Assembly (NCBI GenBank): GCA_032622095.1
Contig: CP136069.1
Location: 29,826,342-29,890,341 of the forward strand
Origin: Siphonodentalium dalli
Lineage: Eukaryota; Mollusca; Scaphopoda; Gadilida; Siphonodentaliidae
Length of the DNA stretch: 64,000 bases
Direction of reading: 5' to 3'
Part shown: positions 57,141 through 64,000 of the stretch, one piece after another
Layout of the letters: every line of letters starts with the position of its first letter
How positions within the stretch are numbered: the first letter of the stretch is position 1
Position numbers and translations under genes: made by a program
Notes under the pieces: generated by a model
Database searches by the model: none
What the model was told of the DNA's origin: nothing
The model's input: only the letters and a program-made list of their open reading frames with translations

Positions 57141-57307
57141 ATGCCATATAAATGTAATGTTTCGGTTGTGGCCGGTCTAGTGACTCTCAGTTAGGTATAT
57201 TAACGCTGTATTCATTTCCAAAGGATGTTCGTTTACGTGACATTTGGCGGGATTTCTGTGGGAAACCCGTTGCGCAAAATCAGAAACCGATTACATATAC
57301 CAAATAA
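57141..57307 (+). pseudogene. THAP zinc-finger first exon with a one-base frameshift
   Basis: ATG in moderate context opens MPYKCNVS; a one-base loss before tgtggc then shifts the frame, after which LGILTLYSFPKDVRLRDIW and RDFCGKPVAQNQKPITYTK continue to a stop. THAP domains begin M..C.V..C and contain a conserved F P.D...R..W block; here the second cysteine is recoverable only across the frameshift, and the final C..HF would lie in a following exon. THAP domains are sequence-specific DNA binders of host regulators and of P- and Kolobok-type transposases. No further exon was found, so this is a broken copy or a sequencing-error-disrupted exon. Confidence 0.7.
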
Positions 57308-58200
57308 AGAGCGTTTAGCGTTAAGTCAGTCATGGTTAAGAATACATACAATTACAGTTAAAGTGGAGAGTATGTTGAATAATCCACGATAACAACTATT
57401 CTAAGTCGATTCCCCATTTCCTTCACCATGGTTCAATAAAGAACGTTCCATGTTAAGAGTTTTCCTAATATGGTACGAATAAAAAGAGTTTAATAAAGCG
57501 AAATTGCTATGACTTGGAAGGATATATAAAGCATGCGTATCGGAAGATCGTGTACATGTATTGACCTGTATTGGTGTAATCATTAACAAAATCACGATGA
57601 CAACTGTTCTAAGTCCAGTCCCTTTACCTTGACGCAACAAAGAGCGTTCACTATTACGATATATTGCGAATAAAGAACGATTGTATATGTGCTTACATAT
57701 TAAACCCGATTATTATCCCTCCTTCAAAAAGTGTTATATATGATTGGATGTTTAAACGAACCACGGCGAACGTTTATATATTTTATAATCCTATTGTTAT
57801 GCGTAATTGACACATAGAGGTTGAGTTATGACCTGCATATTCAATAGACCGCATCGCTAGAGTGTTAATTTTATAGGCCAATAACCACGCTTAAACGCAG
57901 TGATTTCATCAGTGACAGTCGGCAAGATAGTTTGGGGGTAGGGGAAGCAATATTCTGAAATATATATAAACACCATACTGCCCTAATATATACATGATTC
58001 ATAACCAAGAAAAAATAACTTATCATATCATATTGGTAATGAATGACTTGATTATAATTGATTAAATCAGACAGCAATAAACCGATTTTTTTTTTACCGC
58101 GTTACGATAAATTAAAACGAAACGCTCTTTATTGACACAAGACAAAGGTCATCTGGAAATTGGAATGTTTACGAGATGATAATTGCCTAATAATAGTCTT
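57308..58200. other. No gene; recurring aaagagcgtt motif
   Basis: Several variants of aaagagcgtt/aaagaacgtt occur here (57307, 57436, 57640, 57677, and reversed at 58121). No coding region is supportable. Confidence 0.4.
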
Positions 58201-58205
58201 CGCAT

Positions 58206-58223
58206 ATATATATATATATATAT
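58206..58223. repeat. (TA)9 microsatellite
   Basis: Simple alternating run. Confidence 0.95.
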
Positions 58224-58541
58224 GCAATCTTTATATGAATATATAATATAACTTGGGACTATTCCGGTAACGAGAAAAAGTATATAAACACGAGCACGTG
58301 TTTATATAGATAAATGGGCGCAAAACTGAATAATATACGGGCATGGCTTTATAGTAACAACACATCGCGATACATATAATAATAATAACACGATAAAAAC
58401 ATTTAATTACGAGAACCGTGATGTTTTCGGCAAAGTTTTGCATTCGTAGTGTGATAACGCGACAATCTTCAAAGGCCGCGATCGACTACATGCAAACTTA
58501 AAATACTGCCGTAGCGTATCTATGCGTTGTCGATGGGTTAC

Positions 58542-58611
58542 CACGTGGTCGATCACGTGCTATGCTTCTGTTTACATGTGACAATCACGTGATCGGGCCG
58601 ATGATCACGTG
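58542..58611. promoter_or_regulatory. Cluster of four CACGTG E-boxes
   Basis: CACGTG occurs at 58542-58547, 58554-58559, 58586-58591 and 58606-58611; three are TCACGTG cores and two lie in gatcacgtg contexts. Such palindromic boxes are the sites of bHLH-zip factors (USF, Myc/Max, MiT/TFE). Four in 70 bp of AT-rich DNA is unusual. No transcribed gene could be tied to it; the frame at 58562-58873 shows no domain. Confidence 0.5.
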
Positions 58612-59128
58612 GCTTCGTCTACAACAAAATCTTCGGCTAACTTCGGAATTTTTTATAATTGTTATAAAAATAACGAATGGCGGCCGAATATTAGATTATA
58701 TGCGCCCAATGGACATTATATATATATATTATCGGTATATTGAAAGAAAATATTATTGTTTTTTTCAGCACCATATTCCTTTAACCTATGCGCGTGGTAT
58801 CGAAAACCATGGTTTTAACCATTTTGGAGTCACTGTTGTACGAGTTCATTCTGAGCTTCAACCCTCGAGTTGATTATGTCGGGTTTTTGTCGGTGACCCA
58901 CTCTCACGCGTAACGCTGTGTATGTGGATACTGAGGAGGATGTTTGTGCTGTACAATATGGGTGGCAGTTTTTATCCAGATCAACAGGCAACTGTCTGGG
59001 TTCCATTCAACCAGAAAATGCATGTACACGAGTCAGAGGAATATTTTTCATATATCAGCCCATATAAAAAAATTTGATTAAACACTGGTGTTTTGACGGT
59101 CATGCAATAGAACCATTATATATATATA
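58612..59128. other. No gene seen
   Basis: No recognisable feature apart from short TA runs. Confidence 0.4.
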
Positions 59129-59810
59129 CTAGCCGATGAGCCCGACGTTGTCCGGGCTATTCAAAAACCAAATTTCAAGTCGATAGCTCTACCCAGCCCG
59201 ACGTTGTCCGGGCTATTCAAAAACCAAATTTCAAGTCGATAGCTCTACCCGTTTCCGAGATCTGGTCTGCGCATGCGCGAATCTGGCGTCGCACGGGCTC
59301 GGCGACCCGATAAAATTCGTATCCGGGGCAAGATACATTCACATACCAAATTTCAAGTCGATAGCTCCACAGTTTCCGAGATCTCGTCTGCGCATGCGCG
59401 AAGCTGGCGTCGCACGGGCTCGGCGACCCGATAAAATTCGTATCCGGGGCAAGATACATTCACATACCAAATTTCAAGTCGATAGCTCCACCGTTTCCGA
59501 GATCTCGTCTGTGCATGCGCGAAGCTGGCGTCGCACGGGCTCGGCGGCCCGATAAAATTCGTATCCGGGGAAAGATACATTCACATAGCAAATTTCAAGT
59601 CGATAGCTCCACCCGTTTCCGAGATCTCGTCTGCGCATGTGCGAAGCGGGCGCTGCACGGGCTCGCCAATACGACAACGTCGACCGCCTGGTCAAACTAC
59701 ACACACGTACCAAGTTTCGTCCCGATCGGTCGAGAATCGTAGATTTGTATAAATGACAGACAAACAAACATACAGACAGACAGACAGAGGTCTTCAAAAT
59801 ATATATGAGA
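59129..59810 (+). mobile_element. Pearl-like / Helentron-type tandem-core element, copy 1
   Basis: Starts ACTAGCCGATGAGCCCG; the head contains a 56-bp direct duplication (59139-59194 and 59195-59250). Four core units of 121-122 bp follow, anchored on aaatttcaagtcgatagctc at 59226, 59348, 59469 and 59590, each with tctgcgcatgcgcgaa and cccgataaaattcgtatccg. Then come a ..cgatcggtcgagaatcgtag block, an (acag)n tract and ggtcttcaaaatatatatga. Order of conserved head, cores, tetranucleotide tract and tail is that of bivalve pearl elements. Cores lack stops in several frames because of composition, not coding. Confidence 0.75.
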
Positions 59811-60381
59811 CTAGCCGATGAGCCCGACGTTGTCCGGGCTATTCAAAAACCAAATTTCAAGTTGATTGCTCTACCCGTTTCCGAGTTCTGGTCTGCGCAT
59901 GCGCGAAGCTGTCGTCTCATGGGCTCGGCAACCCGATAAAATTCGTATCCGGGGCAAGATACATTCACATACCAAATTTCAAGTCGATAGCTCCACCCGT
60001 TTCCGAGATCTGGTCTGCGCATGCGCGAAGCTGGCGTCGAACGGGCTCGGCGACCCGATACAATTCGTATCCGGGGCAAGATACATTCACATAGCAAATT
60101 TCAAGTCGATAGCTCCACCCGTTTCCGAGATCTTGTCTGCGCATGCGCGAGCTGGTGTTGCACGGGCTCGGCGACCAGATAAAATTCGTATTCGGGGCAA
60201 GATACATTCACATAGCAAATTTCAAGTCGATAGCTCCACCCGTTTCCGATATCTCGTCTGCGCATGCGCGAAGCGGGCGTCGCACGGGCTCGCCAATACG
60301 ACAGCGACCACCGCCTGGTCAAACTACACACACGTACCAAGTTTCGTCCCGATCGGTCGAGAATCGTAGATTTGTATTAAT

Positions 60382-60415
<34 letters not shown>

Positions 60416-60436
60416 GGTCTTCAAAATATATATGAG
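59811..60436 (+). mobile_element. Pearl-like element, copy 2, head to tail with copy 1
   Basis: A second complete head (actagccgatgagcccgacg) starts immediately after the atatatgag tail of copy 1. Cores start at 59852, 59973, 60096 and 60217; the (acag)n tract is at 60383-60413 and the tail ends near 60436. Adjacent complete copies suggest tandem insertion or rolling-circle-type concatemer integration. Confidence 0.75.
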
Positions 60437-60555
60437 ATATATATATCCACACAATGAACTCGGAAAATATTTGAATTATGGCGTATTACATGGGTATACG
60501 GTATATCATAAAGATTACACTTACCGTCCGTCATCGTTAACAGTTGTTAGAGTTC

Positions 60556-61010
60556 TCATCCGTAGATCGAGTTCACGTATCTCCAGTGTGAACATGCTTC
60601 CTGAAAACGTTTCTGCTTGGTCAACAAAACATGCTTGACCCCTAAGAGTCCTGTCCCTCTAAAGGAACTAACTACAAGCCCATCTATATGTGCTGCCAAG
60701 TGAGGAAAATCAGAAGAAATACAAAGACCCATCGATTCAACTGAGCAAATGTCATTAACAAATTTTTGTTGGTTTATGTATTCTTGTGTTGTTGACTTCT
60801 CCAAAATTTGACCTTTTCGAGTAATCCTGTTGCCATGAAATGTTGTATAAAGCAACCTTTTTACAAAAAGCTCAACTTTCAATGATGCTTTTCTCTTGGT
60901 AATTTCTCAAAAATTAGATGAAGTCAACCTTATCCGACGTTCTTCTGCCCAAAGACCACTAGTAGACTGAGCCTTAGTATTACTCTCAATTGTTGACATA
61001 GATTCAGGAG
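60556..61010 (-). pseudogene. YqaJ-like exonuclease domain, part of a Mutator/YqaJ gene relic
   Basis: Reverse-strand text reads SGLWAEERRIRLTSSNF, a stop, EITKRKASLKVELFVKRLLY, then the open frame with GNRITRKGQILEKSTTQEYI, SVESMGLCISSDFPHLAAHI and DGLVVSSFRGTGLLGVKHVL. The R..RLTASNFG, G...E..A...Y, P.LAA.PDGLV and G.LEVK blocks are those of the YqaJ viral-recombinase-type nuclease fold, with the metal-binding E, D and E/K positions partly retained (G.LGVK has lost the glutamate). Such domains follow a Mutator-like domain in many invertebrate transposon proteins, as here. The in-frame stop and the lost glutamate indicate a dead copy. Confidence 0.72.
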
Positions 61011-61412
61011 AGATATTGATATGTTTTTTCAAAAACAATTCCCAAAACCTCACTCACATTATTCCTACTCGGTTCCACTCACACATGTATATTCATAGTA
61101 AACATTCATTATATCGACAAAGTAGGTACCCATACATACATATGAACCACTTTTCGTACCATCGCCCTAACAACGCCTATATATTAAAAACCCAGTCTGC
61201 ACACGATAAACGTAACCTGAAAACAATCCAGTTAATTCGGCCATCTTCATCATATAATCTGTCACTACATCCAGGGGTGATAGGAAGACAGTCAGCCATG
61301 ACTATATCACCCCTAGCAATATACATGTATAGTCTATTAATATTATATTTATTTGTAATTGTACTTTCCATGTATGTGTATTGTAAATAAAATTATCCTA
61401 TCCTATCCTATC
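61011..61412 (+). mobile_element. Retroposon 3' end inserted in the Mutator/YqaJ relic
   Basis: Plus-strand AATAAA at about 61386 is followed by a (TATCC)n tail at 61394-61412, a LINE/SINE-like 3' end. It separates two parts of the reverse-strand gene. A 124-codon open frame (61016-61390) lies within it but shows no domain. The left boundary is approximate. Confidence 0.45.
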
Positions 61413-61770
61413 ATACTCTAATCTCGCTTTCTTCGGAGTACCGTCTTTGGTCGCAGCATTTTTCTCAGGTTTTCCTGAGTGTTAGATGTTTCTCTCGCTT
61501 TTCATTTTCTCTCTCAAAATGGTAATCAGCATCTGTTCCAAAAATATTTTCCCATGTGAGTGGGCCCCATTTAACGCCCAAGTTCTTCCTCAAGCCAAAA
61601 CCATAGAATCTGGTATGCCAAGAACCCCGATTAGTCCTTTTGAATATCGTTCCTCCATCAAACTTAGTTCTAATCATCATCCAGTTTTCAGCAAGATTGG
61701 TGGTACTTTTCTGGACAGGGGCTGCAGATTTTGAGGCCAAATTGTCAAGAAGTTTATGGAGGTCGTTCAT
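61413..61770 (-). pseudogene. Mutator-like domain C-terminal part
   Basis: Reverse-strand frame from 61770: LLDNLASKSAAPVQKSTTNL then AENWMMIRTKFDGGTIFKRT, NRGSWHTRFYGFGLRKNLGV and KWGPLTWENIFG. The T.NLAE..M..R.K.DGG....R..RGS...R blocks are characteristic of the Mutator-like (PF20700-type) proteins of invertebrates, which precede a YqaJ nuclease. A frameshift separates it from the upstream part, and a lysine-rich linker leads to the interrupted YqaJ region. Confidence 0.7.
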
Positions 61771-61841
61771 TAGGTTTTTATTTTTAAAGCTGCATAACCA
61801 TCAGATTCTACCCCATCATCTGACACAACATCTATCTGATT

Positions 61842-62422
61842 TCAGAAATAAACTTGAGCAGCAACAACAGCCTGATATGGATCATCTGATGAAATATCCT
61901 TTATATTTTCTGTACTAGTAGCATTGCTAGTAGTACATGTAGGTCTATCAGATTTAGATTTTCTAGTGCAACTCACATCAGAACAGTTGGAATGATCCCC
62001 AATCACATTATTAGCAGCATTCCTTATATCTTTCCCTGATGACGGGACACAATCCTTCTTATTGCTCTCAACACACCTCTCCGACCATTTCTTAATTGTT
62101 TTTCTCACACTAGCAACAATTTTCATTCTCATCAATTTTGTCAAATATTTTGACCTTTATAAGATGGGTTGTCTGACACAAGATTTTCCAGTTTGCCAAG
62201 TAAACATTTACATACATGATTGGCACATTCCAACTTTTGTACATCTTTACCCCATTCTTTAAATTCCTCTCTTATTCTCGCAAAATCACTACTATCGCCA
62301 TCACCAATAATTCGTAAATACCTCACACCATGTATTTTCTCAGCACACAAAAAGCCCTCATCAATTATACCAGATTCCATGGCTTGACTGGACTCAAACA
62401 TGTTATTTGCCAATATAAACAC
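61842..62422 (-). pseudogene. Mutator-like transposase-type domain, exon with acceptor
   Basis: After an acceptor (ttcttttttttag at 62423-62435) the reverse-strand frame reads MESGIIDEGFLCAEKIHGVR, IGDGDSSDFARIREEF, DVQKLECANHVCKCLLGKLE, then after a frameshift near 62145 LTKLMRMKIVASVRKTIKKW and NVIGDHSNCSDVSC. The GDGDSS, ECANH and GDH..C blocks match the catalytic core of Mutator-like transposases (DDE) as found with a YqaJ partner. Earlier exons lie beyond 62435 and were not found. One frameshift and one stop (near 61840) mark it as decayed. Confidence 0.75.
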
Positions 62423-62435
62423 CTAAAAAAAAGAA

Positions 62436-63236
62436 AGTCCCCCTAATATATTCTGTAATATTTTCGGAGATATTTATTTTGATTTTGATGAAACTTTCCA
62501 CAAATGATTTGTGGTACCAGAGACATCAAGTGTGCTAAGTAATGTGTTGTGATGTGAGATATGGCTGAGTGGGCACGAATTTAATGGAAGGGGGCACTTG
62601 TCAAAAGTTGTAAAAACACAATTAGAGTGATCACAGTCATTCCTTGCCCCCCCACTTCTCGCACGGGCTAGGAAAACCCTTAGAACCCCAAAGGCCTACA
62701 TGGCGGGAAACATAAACCGAGAAATGGCTTCATAGAGACTGATTTCAATAACTCTGTGTTGCTCACGGAAACTTCAAGGTGCCGTTCCAAAGGAATGTGG
62801 TTAGGCTGAATGGCATGGGCATGCAGCGGGCACATTGTGTCCCGAAAATGACTCACATGTTATCGTGGACTCACATTGTCACTTTTGGACCACATTTACA
62901 GCCAGTAATAACTTGTGTGAACAATGGAACAGTGGAGTTTAGTTTAAACATATTTTATTGCCATATAATATATACATGTATATATACATACAACAATTGG
63001 GATTGAGACACAAGTGCCGACACTTAGATTTGTCCCGTTCCCAGATAAACAAACAGGGGTTAGAGAGGCACCGACCGAATCGACAAGGCAAATATACATA
63101 TATTGTTAATGTATTTATAATGTGTACACTATATTAGAGCGGGTTGAACAACGGCGGGGCGTTGTATGCAGAACAATAATCTGCAATGTCATATAGTATA
63201 TCTTTGGTATATAAATTCAGTGATATCTTGGTTACT
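62436..63236. other. No gene seen
   Basis: Would include the intron upstream of the Mutator-like exon. No earlier exon was recognised. Confidence 0.4.
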
Positions 63237-63690
63237 GGTTACTGAGGCTGAATGGGTCATTGTCGCATGGTTTCTGGCAAAAAGACACCCAGGATCTTTT
63301 AAACTGTCAAAAAGACACCCAGGATCTCTTAAACTGTCAAAAAGACACCCAGGATCTCAAAGTCTCACCAAACAACGGGAATTTTGTTTAGTCGTCTGCT
63401 ATTAATATTGGTCCAACTACCAATGATGCGGAATTGAGCTGTCAGTCAGACTCAAAGTCGAATTAAATTTCGTTGATATTTCACTCCGATCACAAACAAA
63501 TAATTATCATAATATTAATAGCAGACGACTAAACAAAATTCCCGTTGTTTGGCGAGACTTTGAGATCCTGGGTGTCTTTTTGACAGTTTTCGAGATCCTG
63601 GGTGTCTTTTTGACAGTTTAAGAGATCCTGGGTGTCTTTTTGCCAGAAACCATGCGACAATGACCTATTCAGCGTTACTGAGGGGGCGGG
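63237..63690. mobile_element. Fold-back element with 30-bp internal repeats
   Basis: The left arm (63237-63414: ..gtcattgtcgcatggtttct .. tttagtcgtctgctattaat) is mirrored by the right arm (63512-63690). Each arm has three 30-bp units (aaaaagacacccaggatct plus cttaaactgtc), with about 97 bp between the arms. Arms are over 90% identical. No ORF or clear target duplication was identified. Confidence 0.85.
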
Positions 63691-64000
63691 CGTGATAAGT
63701 ACTGGATTAATGGTCTGATGTGTGGTGGGAGTTGTGGCCAGGTCGGGCGGTGCCTCACTAAACAAGTATAAAGCGGCAAACAAAAAAAACAAAAACAAAA
63801 AAAAACAATTTCAGTTAGTGCAACAAAGAGAATCGTTCTGACAGTGTAATGTATTTATGAACGGCCAAGAACATTTCAGTATTATCGCGGTCACTAATTA
63901 AGGGGTTTCCTATTACTAGGTTTTCAAGGGTTATATTACCAAATTGTATCAAATTATCGAATAGTTCCTGTCTTATTTGTGTATAAAGAACACATTCAAA
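63691..64000. other. No gene seen
   Basis: A-rich stretch near 63778-63808, otherwise unremarkable to the window end. Confidence 0.4.

Noticed and set aside
59217-60369. Frames up to 167 codons in the pearl-like elements
   Set aside because: Repeat-driven frames across core units on both strands; no domain.

Overview
The window is eukaryotic, AT-rich and almost gene-free. It looks like nuclear intergenic or heterochromatic DNA of an invertebrate animal. The mobile-element mix (PIF/Harbinger, hAT, piggyBac-like and Kolobok-like TTAA elements, DIRS, LINEs, a Mutator-YqaJ relic, and many tandem-core elements with tetranucleotide tracts like bivalve pearl/Helentron-derived elements) suggests a marine lophotrochozoan, perhaps a mollusc. 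That lineage call is inference from repeat style only. There are no bacterial-type operons, rRNA genes or convincing tRNA genes.

Layout. 0-2.3 kb: a dispersed element swollen by a 165-bp tandem array. 2.3-4.9 kb: no gene, a 19-bp array and a tRNA-like SINE candidate. 5.0-7.1 kb: a long inverted-repeat element with a piggyBac-type MITE in its spacer. 7.3-9.2 kb: tandem-core elements. 9.2-18.7 kb: dispersed and duplicated repeats without genes. 18.8-23.3 kb: a PIF/Harbinger element with an intact 350-aa transposase and a convergent exon of its DNA-binding partner, invaded by a 5'-truncated LINE. 23.5-30.6 kb: deeply nested elements, with TA, TTAA and 8-bp hAT target duplications that can be read directly. 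31.1-33.3 kb: a truncated DIRS-like retroelement (RNase H plus tyrosine recombinase) sitting inside a split copy of another repeat. 34.3-42 kb: several arrays, a hairpin MITE and a LINE tail. 42.7-45.7 kb: a Myb/SANT-like ORF, a LINE reverse-transcriptase scrap, and a Tudor-like terminal exon whose stop codon lies in the TTAA duplication of a MITE. 45.8-56.1 kb: two 1.14-kb direct repeats bracketing about 8 kb that holds a hAT MITE, a minisatellite made of TTAA-bounded units, and a large inverted repeat around a decayed ~190-bp array. 57-59 kb: a broken THAP exon and a cluster of four CACGTG boxes. 59.1-60.4 kb: two head-to-tail pearl-like elements. 60.5-62.4 kb: a decayed Mutator-like/YqaJ gene. 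63.2-63.7 kb: a fold-back repeat.

The only intact, confidently identified protein-coding gene is the Harbinger transposase. The Myb/SANT ORF at 42.8-43.2 kb and the coiled-coil exon at 22.3-22.5 kb may be two halves of its accessory protein, now 20 kb apart. The rest is mobile-element debris, which records insertion order unusually clearly because several interrupted elements have uninterrupted paralogues in the same window. I found no convincing new defence or metabolic system. The most unusual structures are the TTAA-unit minisatellite, a 69-bp palindrome module shared by two different TTAA MITE families, and the frame-preserving 165-bp array.
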